Positions 22,490-30,920 of a stretch of DNA of 39,394 nt are shown here, one piece after another (within the stretch, counting starts at the first letter, position 1; every line of letters begins with the position of its first letter). A model generated the notes under the pieces. It ran no database searches. It was not told where the DNA came from and saw only the letters and a list, made by a program, of their open reading frames with translations. Source of the DNA: an uncultured Bacteroidota bacterium (lineage in GTDB: Bacteria > Bacteroidota > Bacteroidia > Flavobacteriales_F > PHOS-HE28); the NCBI GenBank assembly GCA_902825795.1, contig CADECG010000003.1, positions 28,462 to 67,855 on the forward strand, given 5' to 3'. The position numbers and the translations under genes are program-made.

Positions 22490-25444
22490 TCACACCACAA
22501 TGTTCACGATCCGCTTGGGCACCACGATCACCTTCTTCGGAGGCTTTCCCTCCAGACGTTGCTGAACCTCAGGGTTTGCCAGCACTTGCGCTTCTACCTC
22601 TTCCTTGCTGAGACCGATGGGGAATTCCAGTTGCAGACGTGTCTTCCCGTTGAAGCTGATGGGGTAGCTGAAGCTGTCTTCTATTAGGTGTTGGGCATCC
22701 CAGTGGGGCCATTTCGCCCCGGTCACACTGTCAGTATGCTCGAGCTTTTGCCATAGCTCTTCGGCGATGTGCGGCGCGAAGGGCGCCAACGCGATGGTGA
22801 GCGGCTCCAGCACTGCGCGTTTGCTGCACTTCAATTCCTGCAGCGCATTGCACGCGATCATGAACTGGCTCACGCTCGTGTTGAAGCTCAACTTGTCGAT
22901 GTCCTCCTCGACTTTCTTCAGCGTTGCATGCAGGACTTTCAGTTCCTCCTTGGTAGGCTCTTCTTCGCTTACGCGGAAGGCATCGTTCTGATCGTGGAAG
23001 AGGTTCCAGAATTTGCGCAGGAAGCGGAAGGTGCCTTCAATGCCGTTCGTGTCCCACGGCTTGCTCTGCTCGATGGGGCCGAGGAACATCTCGTACAGGC
23101 GCAAGGTGTCGGCTCCGTACTTCTCGATGATGTCATCGGGGTTGACGACGTTGTGCTTGGACTTGGACATTTTCTCGACGACAGGATTCGTGTCGAAGTC
23201 CTGTGATCCAGTCACTGGATGTTCCTCGGTTCGGAGATACGCATGTGCCACTCCTTGCATCCAACAAACACCAGGCGCGACAAACAAGCCATTTCGAATG
23301 TCAGCCCTTGTCTCTAACTCCATCATTCTCTTGAAATCCACAATGCCGTTGGAGACATACCTAACGTCAAGTGCGAGATACTCCCCGGTGCGATCCAATT
23401 CACTCAGCTTCTCCACTAGACTTGAAGCGATAAAAATTCTGTGAGGATGATTGAATCCGGGCAATTCCAGATAGCTGCCGTCCACGAAGGGAATCCGCCA
23501 CCCGTCGGTCGTATCCACATAGCTTGGTCCCAAGATGTATAGCGGACTGTAAGCTGATATCCCCTGAATCATCCCCTGATTCACCAACTTCTTCGCAGGC
23601 TCGTCAAAGGGGATCCAACCGCGGTCGTGCAGGAACTTGGTCCAGAAGCGGAAGTAGAGTAGATGGCCGGTGGCGTGCTCGCTGCCGCCCACATACAGAT
23701 CCACTTGCTGCCAGTAGTTGATCGCTTCCGGTGTTGCGAAAGCGCCGAAGCTCTCAGGGTCCATGTACCGCAGGAAGTACCAACTGCTGCCGGCCCAGCC
23801 GGGCATGGTGGTGGTTTCCAACGGATGGCCCAAGTAGTTCCAATCGGCGGCGCGCGCCAGTGGTGGCTCGCCGTCCTCAGTGGGCAGGAACTTGTCGACT
23901 TCCGGAAGCACGAGCGGCAAAGCACTTTCGGGTAGCGGATAGGGCGTGCCCTCGTTGTAGTAGATAGGAATGGGTTCGCCCCAATAGCGTTGGCGCCCAA
24001 AGGCGGCATCGCGCAACCGGAAGTTGATGCGGCGCTCGCCAACGCCATGCAATTCCAGTTCATCGATGGCGCGTGGGATCGCATCGGCCACCTTCAATCC
24101 GTTCAGGAAAACGCTGTTCGCCAACGTGGCTTCCTTGCTTTCATCCGCGCCTTTCGAAATGTCCCAGTGCTCGGTAACGGCCGTGAAGGGAATGTTGAAG
24201 TGCGTCGCGAAATTCCAGTCGCGCTGATCGCCTGCGGGCACGGCCATCACCGCGCCGGTGCCGTAGCCGCCAAGCACGTAATCGCCCACCCACACGGGTA
24301 TGTCCATGTGCGTGAACGGATGCTTCACATACGCGCCGGTGAACACACCGCTCACGCGTTTCACTTCGGTCATGCGTTCGCGTTCGCTGCGGTTCTTGGC
24401 CAGCGTTACGTACGCCCTGACTTCCTCCAACTTCTCCGTTGGCGTGATCTTCTCGATCAGCTCGTGCTCTGGTGCGAGGGTTACGAAGCTCACACCGAAG
24501 ATGGTATCGGGCCTTGTTGTAAAGACGGCGATCTGCTCTTCGTGGCCGATCAACTGGAAATTGATCAACGCCCCCTCGCTCCGCCCGATCCAGTTGCGTT
24601 GCGCTTCCTTGATGCTCTCGCTCCAATCGAGCGTCTCCAGTCCATCGAGCAACCGTTGCGCGAAGGCCGTTATGCGCATGCTCCATTGCGGCATGCGCTT
24701 GCGCTCCACGGGGTGTCCGCCGCGTTCGCTCACGCCATCCTTCACTTCATCGTTTGCGAGAACGGTTCCCAACGCTGGGCACCAATTCACCCATGCTTCG
24801 CTCAGGTAGGCCAGACGAAAACGCAGTAGGATCGCTTGCTGGTGCTTCTCGCTGAAGCCTGACCATTCGTCAGCGGTGAATGCAGCCAGCGGATCCAGTT
24901 CCTCGTTGCCGGTGATGGCGCAATCGTCGTTGCCGTTCCAACCGTGCTTCTCGAATCGCTCCTTCAATTCGTCGATCGGCCTTGCCTCCTGCGCGGCATG
25001 ATCGTACCAACTATCGAAGAGCTGTAGGAAGATCCACTGCGTCCACTTGTAGTAGGAAGGGTCGCTCGTGCGCACCTCACGGCTCCAATCGAAACTGAAA
25101 CCGATGTTGTCCAGCTGTTCGCGGTAGCGCGCGATGTTGACTTCCGTGGTCTTGGCAGGGTGCTGGCCGGTCTGGATGGCGTACTGCTCCGCTGGCAAGC
25201 CGAAGCTGTCGTAGCCCATGGGGTGCAACACGTTGAAGCCCTTCTGGCGTTTGTAACGCGCTACGATATCGCTTGCGATGTAGCCCAGCGGGTGCCCCAC
25301 GTGCAGGCCCGCGCCACTGGGGTATGGGAACATGTCGAGCACATAGTACTTCGGTTTGCTCGGGTCGTTCTCCACGCGGTAGGTGCCGCGCTTGCGCCAT
25401 TCCTCGCGCCACTTCCGCTCTATGTCCTTGTGCTCGTAGCCCAT
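22490..25444 (-). CDS. leuS: Leucyl-tRNA synthetase
   Basis: Charges tRNA-Leu. At 984 aa it is somewhat longer than I recall for Bacteroidota LeuRS. The class I signatures are present: HIGH as HVGH in PYPSGAGLHVGHPLGY (about residue 45) and KMSKS in VVEKMSKSKHNVVNP (about 758). The CP1 editing domain (about 250-450) contains FTTRPDTIFG and the YGTGAVMAVPAGDQRD motif. The region just before KMSKS (about 625-745) is longer than expected and encoded by visibly AT-richer DNA (about 23210-23570). The protein ends with the anticodon-binding domain and a VEAQVLANPEV/KVIVVPKRIVNIVV tail. A TACTTTAG promoter-like element lies 8 nt before the ATG. Confidence 0.97.
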   Translation of the reverse strand: MGYEHKDIERKWREEWRKRGTYRVENDPSKPKYYVLDMFPYPSGAGLHVGHPLGYIASDIVARYKRQKGFNVLHPMGYDSFGLPAEQYAIQTGQHPAKTTEVNIARYREQLDNIGFSFDWSREVRTSDPSYYKWTQWIFLQLFDSWYDHAAQEARPIDELKERFEKHGWNGNDDCAITGNEELDPLAAFTADEWSGFSEKHQQAILLRFRLAYLSEAWVNWCPALGTVLANDEVKDGVSERGGHPVERKRMPQWSMRITAFAQRLLDGLETLDWSESIKEAQRNWIGRSEGALINFQLIGHEEQIAVFTTRPDTIFGVSFVTLAPEHELIEKITPTEKLEEVRAYVTLAKNRSERERMTEVKRVSGVFTGAYVKHPFTHMDIPVWVGDYVLGGYGTGAVMAVPAGDQRDWNFATHFNIPFTAVTEHWDISKGADESKEATLANSVFLNGLKVADAIPRAIDELELHGVGERRINFRLRDAAFGRQRYWGEPIPIYYNEGTPYPLPESALPLVLPEVDKFLPTEDGEPPLARAADWNYLGHPLETTTMPGWAGSSWYFLRYMDPESFGAFATPEAINYWQQVDLYVGGSEHATGHLLYFRFWTKFLHDRGWIPFDEPAKKLVNQGMIQGISAYSPLYILGPSYVDTTDGWRIPFVDGSYLELPGFNHPHRIFIASSLVEKLSELDRTGEYLALDVRYVSNGIVDFKRMMELETRADIRNGLFVAPGVCWMQGVAHAYLRTEEHPVTGSQDFDTNPVVEKMSKSKHNVVNPDDIIEKYGADTLRLYEMFLGPIEQSKPWDTNGIEGTFRFLRKFWNLFHDQNDAFRVSEEEPTKEELKVLHATLKKVEEDIDKLSFNTSVSQFMIACNALQELKCSKRAVLEPLTIALAPFAPHIAEELWQKLEHTDSVTGAKWPHWDAQHLIEDSFSYPISFNGKTRLQLEFPIGLSKEEVEAQVLANPEVQQRLEGKPPKKVIVVPKRIVNIVV

Positions 25445-25451
25445 TGCGGCG

Positions 25452-25459
25452 CTAAAGTA
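25452..25459 (-). promoter_or_regulatory. -7 element before leuS
   Basis: The minus strand reads TACTTTAG, ending 7 nt before the leuS ATG (25444). It implies a leader of only a few nucleotides. Confidence 0.45.
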
Positions 25460-25560
25460 GATGTGGGGTTACAGGTTGATGGGGTGGCGGAAGAACCCGG
25501 TGAAGTGTTGGTCCAAGGGCATCTCCTCCCATCTCCATTCTCCCGACCAGTCCGCACTCT

Positions 25561-25652
25561 GTCATCCCGACGAGTCTTCGAGGAGGGATCTCTCTTCGAC
25601 AGTAGTGCCGGAACCTGAAAGATCCTTCGTCGCAGAGCCTCCTCTGGATGAC
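25561..25652. repeat. GTCATCC...GGATGAC interspersed palindromic element
   Basis: About 92 bp bounded by GTCATCC (25561-25567) and its inverse GGATGAC (25646-25652). Inside, imperfect inverse segments pair (GACGAG with CGTCG, GGGATCT with AGATCC). A fragment of the same kind occurs at 3768-3798. Similar elements are, to my recollection, frequent between genes in Bacteroidota genomes. Confidence 0.6.
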
Positions 25653-25759
25653 AATGCGTGCAGGCGCACTAGACCGGAGCAACTCACAATGCACAACTGA
25701 CAAACCATTTGGAACCGGGGGAAGCCGAGCGCCAAGCAGGAATAGTTTCGCCCCGGACA

Positions 25760-26638
25760 ATGGGCATCGATCGATCATTACGCGCCAAGGCACGCAGCAG
25801 CAGCGTAGGCACCACGTTGGGCATCACGCTCACGCTGTTCATGCTGGGCGCGTTGGGCTTGTTGATGCTGAGCGCGCGCGGCGTTGAGCGTTACTTGAAG
25901 GAGCAGGTGACCGTTGAACTCTATCCGAAGACCGCGCTCAAGGAAGCCCAGGTGCTGCAGTTGCTCAAAGAGTTGGATACCGAACCGTACACGGCTTCCA
26001 CGGAGCTGATCAGCGCAGAAGAGGCCGCCGAACTGGCCAAGAAGGAAATGGGGGAGGACTTCCTCGATATCCTCGGCGGCGTGAGCCCGATCCCGGCCAA
26101 CATCCAACTCCGGATCGCAGCGGACTACGCGCAGCCCGACAGCATGCGCTGGATCGTGGAGCACTTGCGGAAAGACGACCGCATGCAGGACGTGGCGTAC
26201 AACACCATGACGGTCGACAACATGGACAAGCGCATGCGCGAAGCGTGGTTGATCGTAGGTGGCACCTGCCTGCTGCTGCTGATCGTTGCTGTTGCGCTCA
26301 TCAACAATACCATCCGTCTTGCGATCTACAGCAAGCGGCTGCTCATCCGCACCATGCACTTGGTGGGGGCAACGGGCTGGTTCATCAAGCGGCCATTCCT
26401 GGGGCAGAGCTTGTTGCAGGGGCTGGTGGCGGGGTTGCTCGCGATAGGGATGTTGGTCCTGGGGCTGCGGTTCCTCTTCGACCTGGCGCCCGACCTGAAG
26501 ACCATCATTGATATGCGGATGCTCGCCATGACCTTCGCCGCCGTGCTCCTGTTGGGCTTGGTCATCGCCCTCGTGAGCACGTGGTTCGCCGTGCGCCGCT
26601 ACATTCGCATGGATCTCGACGAACTACACTGGAGCTGA
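25760..26638 (+). CDS. ftsX: Cell division protein FtsX (ABC transporter permease)
   Basis: Membrane half of FtsEX, which controls peptidoglycan hydrolases at the septum. The 292-aa protein from ATG 25760 (MGIDRSLRAKARSSSVGTTL) has TM1 (about 20-40, LGITLTLFMLGALGLLML). A ~120-residue periplasmic domain follows (VERYLKEQVTVELYPKTALK, EEAAELAKKEMGEDFLDIL, PIPANIQLRI), and then three C-terminal helices with the conserved INNTIRLAIYSKRLLIRTMH and VGATGWFIKRPF motifs. FtsE is not in the window, as is usual in Bacteroidota. The gene leads a run ftsX-DUF3098-uppP-truB that is conserved in the phylum and devoted to envelope biogenesis. Confidence 0.95.
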   Translation: MGIDRSLRAKARSSSVGTTLGITLTLFMLGALGLLMLSARGVERYLKEQVTVELYPKTALKEAQVLQLLKELDTEPYTASTELISAEEAAELAKKEMGEDFLDILGGVSPIPANIQLRIAADYAQPDSMRWIVEHLRKDDRMQDVAYNTMTVDNMDKRMREAWLIVGGTCLLLLIVAVALINNTIRLAIYSKRLLIRTMHLVGATGWFIKRPFLGQSLLQGLVAGLLAIGMLVLGLRFLFDLAPDLKTIIDMRMLAMTFAAVLLLGLVIALVSTWFAVRRYIRMDLDELHWS

Positions 26639-26643
26639 ACATC

Positions 26644-26892
26644 ATGGCCGACCATCAGGACGAACTCGCTTTCACCCGCGTCAACTACCGCCTTTTGCTC
26701 ATCGGCATCGGCATCGTGTTCATCGGCTATGTGCTCATGTCCGGTGGCGGCAGTGGCGATCCGAACGTATTCGAGGAATCGGAGATCTTCCATCCGCGCC
26801 GCGTTACCGCCGCCCCTATCGTGTGCATTCTCGGTTACCTCTTCGTGGTGTATGCCATCATGAAGAAGCCGAAGCACGAGGACAAGGTCTGA
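26644..26892 (+). CDS. DUF3098 small membrane protein
   Basis: An 82-aa protein with two membrane helices (LLLIGIGIVFIGYVLMSGGG and VCILGYLFVVYAIM). Between them is the family motif DPNVFEESEIFHPRRVTAAP (F-[ND]-x-x-x-[IE]-F-x-x-R-R-x-x-x-A-P), which identifies DUF3098. It starts 6 nt after ftsX and is followed 69 nt later by uppP. This position between ftsX and uppP is conserved in Bacteroidota and suggests a role in septal or cell-wall work, which is not established. Confidence 0.93.
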   Translation: MADHQDELAFTRVNYRLLLIGIGIVFIGYVLMSGGGSGDPNVFEESEIFHPRRVTAAPIVCILGYLFVVYAIMKKPKHEDKV

Positions 26893-26896
26893 GGCG

Positions 26897-26928
26897 TTGC
26901 ATCCGTCCATCCCGTATCCCTTTCTTCG
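26897..26928 (+). promoter_or_regulatory. Possible promoter before uppP
   Basis: TTG (26897-26899), 21 nt, then TTTCTTCG (26921-26928), close to TTG-N19-23-TAnnTTTG. It lies 33 nt upstream of the uppP ATG and could give uppP a start separate from ftsX. Confidence 0.4.
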
Positions 26929-26961
26929 CGCCGCGTTCAAAAGGCATGAACGCATGCACCG

Positions 26962-27753
26962 ATGACCATCATTGAAGCGATCGTTCTGGCGATCATCGAA
27001 GGGCTCACGGAATTCCTGCCGGTGAGCAGCACGGGCCACATGATCATCGGCAGCACGATCATGGGCATCGCCGCCGACGATTTCGTGAAGCTCTTCACCG
27101 TGGCCATCCAGTTCGGCGCGATCCTCAGTGTGGTGGTGTTGTACTGGCGGCGCTTCTTCGAAAGCCTGGCCTTATATCCGTTGTTGGTGGTCGGTTTCAT
27201 ACCGGCGGCCATTGCGGGACTGTTGTTCAAGAGCCACATCGATGAGCTGCTGGAACATGTGGAAGTGGTCGGGCTGATGCTGCTGCTCGGAGGCATCTTC
27301 TTCCTCTTCATTGATCGCATCTTCCATGTGAAGGCGGTGGAAGAAAAGCCCATGACCTGGAAGAACGCCTTGGTGATCGGTTGCTTCCAGTGCATTGCCA
27401 TGGTGCCCGGCGTCAGCCGCAGCGCAGCGACCATCATCGGCGGATTGAGCCAGAAGCTCTCCCGCAAGCAAGCCGCCGAGTTCTCCTTCTTCCTGGCCGT
27501 GCCCACCATGTTCGCGGCGACGGCAAAAAGCCTGTGGGATTACATCGACGATGGCGGCGCGTTCACCAGCGAGCACTGGAAATTGTTCGGCATCGGCAAC
27601 GTGGTGGCCTTCATCGTGGCCATCCTGGCCATCCGGGGCTTTGTTGGATTCCTTACAAAACATGGGTTCGGGGTCTTCGGTTGGTACCGCATCGTAGTGG
27701 GTGCCGCGATCTTGTTGCTTTGGGCGGTGGGGGTGGATATGCAGTTGATCTGA
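26962..27753 (+). CDS. uppP: Undecaprenyl-diphosphatase UppP (BacA)
   Basis: Integral membrane enzyme that removes a phosphate from undecaprenyl diphosphate so that the carrier lipid can be reused for peptidoglycan and other envelope polymers; it also gives bacitracin tolerance. The 263-aa protein has the two catalytic boxes [14 protein letters not shown] (residues 13-26, with E13 and E17) and [14 protein letters not shown] (about residue 150, with the conserved Arg). About eight membrane segments are visible. It sits between DUF3098 and truB; a strong hairpin follows its stop. With FtsX it makes this a cell-wall cluster. Confidence 0.97.
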   Translation: MTIIEAIVLAIIEGLTEFLPVSSTGHMIIGSTIMGIAADDFVKLFTVAIQFGAILSVVVLYWRRFFESLALYPLLVVGFIPAAIAGLLFKSHIDELLEHVEVVGLMLLLGGIFFLFIDRIFHVKAVEEKPMTWKNALVIGCFQCIAMVPGVSRSAATIIGGLSQKLSRKQAAEFSFFLAVPTMFAATAKSLWDYIDDGGAFTSEHWKLFGIGNVVAFIVAILAIRGFVGFLTKHGFGVFGWYRIVVGAAILLLWAVGVDMQLI

Positions 27754-27779
27754 CCTCACGCGCTTTGTCGTCTCACCCC

Positions 27780-27807
27780 AAACCCCTCTCCAGTGGAGAG
27801 GGGTTTT
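27780..27807 (+). terminator. Strong hairpin with T-run after uppP (repeat family copy 3)
   Basis: Perfect 12-bp stem AAACCCCTCTCC (27780-27791), loop AGT, GGAGAGGGGTTT (27795-27806), followed by T. It is 27 nt after the uppP stop and looks like a rho-independent terminator, yet truB begins only 11 nt later. The same CTCTCC-loop-GGAGAG design is found at 16865, 21495 and near 32005, so it is also a member of an interspersed repeat. Confidence 0.7.
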
Positions 27808-27817
27808 GAAGCCTACC

Positions 27818-28621
27818 ATGCAGCACATTCACCCCGCCCTGAGCGACACCGACAACGGCGGACTTCTGCTGGTGGACAAGCCCGTTGGCTGGAGCAGTTT
27901 CGATGTGGTGAAGAAGATGCGCGGCGCGTTCCGCGTCGTCTTGGGCAAGCGCACCAAAGTGGGCCATGGCGGAACGCTCGACCCCTTGGCCAGCGGTCTG
28001 CTCATGATCGGCTTCGGTAAGTGGACCAAGGAGTTGGAACGCCTTTCTGCGGAAGACAAGGCATACACCGCCACCCTGAAGCTGGGCGCAAGCACACTGA
28101 GCTTCGATGCCGAAACGCCCATTCGCAAGGAGGCACCATGGCAACACCTGAGCGAAGCGGCCATCCGCCAAGCCGTAGCGACTTTCCAAGGGGAGTTGAT
28201 GCAGCGCCCACCCGCCTTCAGCGCCAAACACGTGGGTGGCGAGCGCGCTTACTTCTTGGCCCGGGCCGCCGGCAACCTGCAACACGGCAGGACCAGTGAG
28301 GGGTTCCATCCCGCGCTACTGCGAGATGCCGATATGGGCGCTGGCGAAGAGTTGATCCTGGACCCCGTTCCCGTGCTCGTCCACTCCATTGAAACCCTTG
28401 CTGTGCGCGGGGCGGAGGTGGACATCGCGGTGCATTGCGCCAAAGGCACCTATATCCGTTCGCTGGCGCACGATATTGGCCAAGCGCTGGGCTGCGGCGC
28501 CCATTTGGTGGCCTTGCGGCGCACGGGGAGCGGCCCCTATTCCATTGCCGATGCGCTGACGCCCGAGGGGTGGAGCCAAGAGCTTGACAAGTTGCATCGG
28601 AAGTCGGGCATTTTGGGCTGA
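27818..28621 (+). CDS. truB: tRNA pseudouridine-55 synthase TruB
   Basis: Makes pseudouridine 55 in the T-arm of tRNAs. The 267-aa protein from ATG 27818 begins [20 protein letters not shown] and contains [11 protein letters not shown] (motif I) and [13 protein letters not shown] with the nucleophile D55. Further conserved blocks are [19 protein letters not shown], the [20 protein letters not shown] motif and [24 protein letters not shown] at 27806 is in frame but lies inside the upstream hairpin, so it is not used here. Fourth gene of the ftsX-DUF3098-uppP-truB neighbourhood. Confidence 0.96.
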   Translation: MQHIHPALSDTDNGGLLLVDKPVGWSSFDVVKKMRGAFRVVLGKRTKVGHGGTLDPLASGLLMIGFGKWTKELERLSAEDKAYTATLKLGASTLSFDAETPIRKEAPWQHLSEAAIRQAVATFQGELMQRPPAFSAKHVGGERAYFLARAAGNLQHGRTSEGFHPALLRDADMGAGEELILDPVPVLVHSIETLAVRGAEVDIAVHCAKGTYIRSLAHDIGQALGCGAHLVALRRTGSGPYSIADALTPEGWSQELDKLHRKSGILG

Positions 28622-28665
28622 AAGCCACTGCTGGCAAGGCTTTCGGGCGCCCTTCGTTCACGACC

Positions 28666-28673
28666 TATCTTCG
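28666..28673 (+). promoter_or_regulatory. -7 element before queA
   Basis: TATCTTCG fits TAnnTTTG and lies 39 nt before the queA ATG, giving a leader of about 30 nt. Confidence 0.45.
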
Positions 28674-28712
28674 CCGCCCCTTTCAAAAAACCGGGCCTGT
28701 AAGCCCTTCCGC

Positions 28713-29762
28713 ATGAAACTGACCGCATTCAAGTTCGAAGTCCCCAAAGAACAGATCGCCCTCTACCCCACCAAAGACCGGGATGGCAGCAAACTGATGG
28801 TGCTGCACAAGAAGGATGGCAAGATCGAGCACAAGAAGTTCAAGGATATCATGAACTACTTCGATGAAGGAGACACCTTCATCCTGAACGACACCAAGGT
28901 GTTCCCGGCCCGCATGTGGGGCAATAAGGAGAAGACCGGCGCCAAGATCGAGGTGTTCATGCTGCGCGAATTGAACCGCGACAGCCTCCTGTGGGACGTG
29001 CTGGTGGACCCAGCCCGCAAGATCCGTATCGGCAACAAGCTCTATTTCGGCAAGGATGATGAACTGGTGGCCGAGGTGATCGACAACACCACGAGCCGTG
29101 GACGCACATTGCGCTTCCTGTTCGATGGCAGCTACGAGGAGTTCAAGCGCCAGATCACCGAGATGGGCGAGACCCCGCTGCCGCGCTACATCAAGCGCGA
29201 AACGGAGGAGAGCGATGCCGAGCGTTACCAGACGATCTACGCCAAGCACGAGGGTGCTGTGGCCGCCCCGACGGCCGGCCTCCACTTCAGCCGCGAGCTG
29301 ATGAAGCGCATGGAACTGAAGGGCATCAACTTCGCCAATATCACGCTGCACGTGGGCCTCGGCACCTTCCGCCCGGTGGAAGTGGAGGACCTCACCAAGC
29401 ACAAGATGGACAGCGAGCAGGTGATCATCACCCAAGAGGCTTGCGATATCGTGAACCAGAGCAAGGCCCGCAAGAAGAACGTGTGTGCGGTGGGTACCAC
29501 CACCATGCGCGCGATCGAAAGCAGCGTGAGCACCGAGGAGCGCATCAAAGCCTACAACGGCTGGACGAACAAGTTCATCTTCCCGCCCTACGACTTCAGC
29601 ATCGCCAACCGCATGATCACCAACTTCCACATGAGCGAGAGCACCTTGCTGATGATGGTGGCGGCGTTCGGCGGATATGATCACGTGTGGAACGCATACA
29701 AGGTGGCCATCAAGGAGAAGTACCGCTTCTTCTCCTACGGTGATGCCATGCTGATCCTCTGA
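28713..29762 (+). CDS. queA: S-adenosylmethionine:tRNA ribosyltransferase-isomerase QueA
   Basis: Transfers and isomerises the ribosyl group of SAM onto 7-aminomethyl-7-deazaguanine in tRNA, the step that makes epoxyqueuosine. The 349-aa length is normal. Family motifs include [20 protein letters not shown], the [20 protein letters not shown] core, [49 protein letters not shown] and [20 protein letters not shown]. The true start is ATG 28713 ([11 protein letters not shown]). ispD follows after 2 nt, so the two are probably one transcript. Confidence 0.97.
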   Translation: MKLTAFKFEVPKEQIALYPTKDRDGSKLMVLHKKDGKIEHKKFKDIMNYFDEGDTFILNDTKVFPARMWGNKEKTGAKIEVFMLRELNRDSLLWDVLVDPARKIRIGNKLYFGKDDELVAEVIDNTTSRGRTLRFLFDGSYEEFKRQITEMGETPLPRYIKRETEESDAERYQTIYAKHEGAVAAPTAGLHFSRELMKRMELKGINFANITLHVGLGTFRPVEVEDLTKHKMDSEQVIITQEACDIVNQSKARKKNVCAVGTTTMRAIESSVSTEERIKAYNGWTNKFIFPPYDFSIANRMITNFHMSESTLLMMVAAFGGYDHVWNAYKVAIKEKYRFFSYGDAMLIL

Positions 29763-29764
29763 TC

Positions 29765-30433
29765 ATGTCGAAGGCCGCGATCATCGTGGCAGGAGGCAAC
29801 GGCCGCCGGTTGGGCGGTCCGGTACCGAAGCAGTTCCAGACCGTAAAGGGCAGACCGCTATTGATGTGGACCATCGAAGCGTTCCATGCCTACGATGCCA
29901 CCATGCCGTTGTTCGTGGTGCTGCCCAAAGAGCACTTCGACATCTGGAAGGCGTTGTGCATGGGCCATCGTTTCTTCATCGACCACGAAGTAGTGGCTGG
30001 TGGCGAGCAGCGCTACCATAGCGTGAAGGCCGGGCTGGATAAAGTGACGGACAACGGACTGGTCGCAGTACACGATGGTGTGCGGCCGTTGGTGAGCACG
30101 GCACTGATCGAACGCTGTTTCCATGCCGCCCATCTCAAGGGCGCGGCCATCCCTGTTGTTCCCGTGGTGCCGAGCATCCGCGAGATCACGGACGAGGGCA
30201 GCAAAGCCCTCGACCGCTCGAAGCTGCGTGCGGTGCAAACGCCTCAGTGCTTCCACGCCGATCTGCTTCGCAAGGCGTTCGAGCAACCGTACGATGCGAC
30301 CTTCACCGATGAAGCCGCATTGGTGGAGCGCTTGGGCGTGAAGGTGGAACTGGTGGAAGGGGAGGAGATGAATATCAAGGTGACCACCGCAGAGGACCTC
30401 CGCTTGACGGAAGTGTTGATCGCAGGCCGGTAG
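29765..30433 (+). CDS. ispD: 2-C-methyl-D-erythritol 4-phosphate cytidylyltransferase IspD
   Basis: Third enzyme of the MEP isoprenoid pathway: joins CTP and MEP to give CDP-ME. The 222-aa protein has the nucleotide-binding loop AIIVAGGNGRRLGGPVPKQF at the N terminus, VAVHDGVRPLVS in the middle and VQTPQCFHADLL towards the end, all typical. It begins 2 nt after the queA stop. IspG of the same pathway is at 6164, and the product chain feeds the polyprenyl synthase and the UppP lipid carrier cycle also coded here. Confidence 0.96.
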   Translation: MSKAAIIVAGGNGRRLGGPVPKQFQTVKGRPLLMWTIEAFHAYDATMPLFVVLPKEHFDIWKALCMGHRFFIDHEVVAGGEQRYHSVKAGLDKVTDNGLVAVHDGVRPLVSTALIERCFHAAHLKGAAIPVVPVVPSIREITDEGSKALDRSKLRAVQTPQCFHADLLRKAFEQPYDATFTDEAALVERLGVKVELVEGEEMNIKVTTAEDLRLTEVLIAGR

Positions 30434-30442
30434 TGAGCGTTG

Positions 30443-30450
30443 TACTTTGG
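30443..30450 (+). promoter_or_regulatory. -7 element before the RelBE-type pair
   Basis: TACTTTGG resembles TAnnTTTG and lies 21 nt before the antitoxin ATG, just after the ispD stop. It would let the TA pair and rlmN be transcribed separately from ispD. Confidence 0.4.
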
Positions 30451-30471
30451 CACCAAGAAACCGGAATTGAC

Positions 30472-30666
30472 ATGAAAGGTGTGAGCATCCTGTTCGACGA
30501 GCGGAAAAAGAAGCGCATCGTGCAGATCGACATGGATGCGATCCGAAAGGACCCTGAAGGTCTTGAGGACCTGATGGATGTGCTCGTTGCGGAGAGCCGC
30601 AGGGGAGAGCCGACGATCAGCTTGGACGATTACGTGAAATCGGTGAAGCGCGGCAAGAAGCGGTGA
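30472..30666 (+). CDS. Antitoxin of a RelBE/ParE-type pair
   Basis: A 64-aa charged protein (MKGVSILFDERKKKRIVQID, then MDAIRKDPEGLEDLMDVLVA and SRRGEPTISLDDYVKSVKRG). The N-terminal part is strand-like and basic; the second half is helical and ends in the S-L-D-D-Y-V-x-x-V-K motif seen in small RelB-like antitoxins. Its stop overlaps the GTG of the toxin gene (GTGA), the usual antitoxin-first layout. It should neutralise the toxin and probably represses its own promoter at 30443; that part is inference. Confidence 0.82.
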   Translation: MKGVSILFDERKKKRIVQIDMDAIRKDPEGLEDLMDVLVAESRRGEPTISLDDYVKSVKRGKKR

Positions 30667-30920
30667 ACTACCGTGTTGAGCTGACGCGTGCCGCGGTCAG
30701 GGAACTGCGCCGCATCCCACAACCCTTCCATGATGCGATCGTTCGAGCACTTCGTGGTCTTGAGGTCGATCAGCGCCCGGCAGGTTGCAAGAAACTTTCG
30801 GGGTACAAGGGCCTGTGGCGCATCCGGGTCGGGAACTACAGGGTACTGTATGAGATAACGGACACGGTTCGGCTCGTTAGTGTTGAGCGGATCGCCGATC
30901 GAAAAGACGCTTACCGATGA
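30663..30920 (+). CDS. RelE/ParE superfamily toxin
   Basis: An 85-aa protein of the RelE/ParE fold: NYRVELTRAAVRELRRIPQP (strand and helix with F/L-T-x-x-A-x-R-x-L), then KKLSGYKGLWRIRVGNYRVL and YEITDTVRLVSVERIADRKDAYR. K-L-x-G-x-x-x-x-W-R-I-R-V-G-x-Y-R-V-x-Y is the RelE core, and the D-R-K-D-A-Y-R tail is the C-terminal strand with the catalytic-type Tyr/Arg of mRNA interferases. It starts with GTG (30663) overlapping the antitoxin stop, and its own TGA overlaps the rlmN ATG by 4 nt. Confidence 0.92.
   Translation: MNYRVELTRAAVRELRRIPQPFHDAIVRALRGLEVDQRPAGCKKLSGYKGLWRIRVGNYRVLYEITDTVRLVSVERIADRKDAYR

Larger units (their letters stand above)
25445..25759. other. Divergent leuS-ftsX intergenic region
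   Basis: 315 nt between divergently transcribed leuS and ftsX. It holds the leuS promoter element, the 92-bp GTCATCC palindromic repeat (25561-25652), and a TAGTTTCG -7-like box (25743-25750) 9 nt before the ftsX start. I see no credible gene here; in-frame extensions upstream of ftsX ATG 25760 do not resemble FtsX. Confidence 0.6.

Noticed and set aside
22365..22493. Longer N terminus for the DUF3108 protein
   Set aside because: The added 43 residues are a translation of the palindromic microrepeat and would bury the signal peptide.
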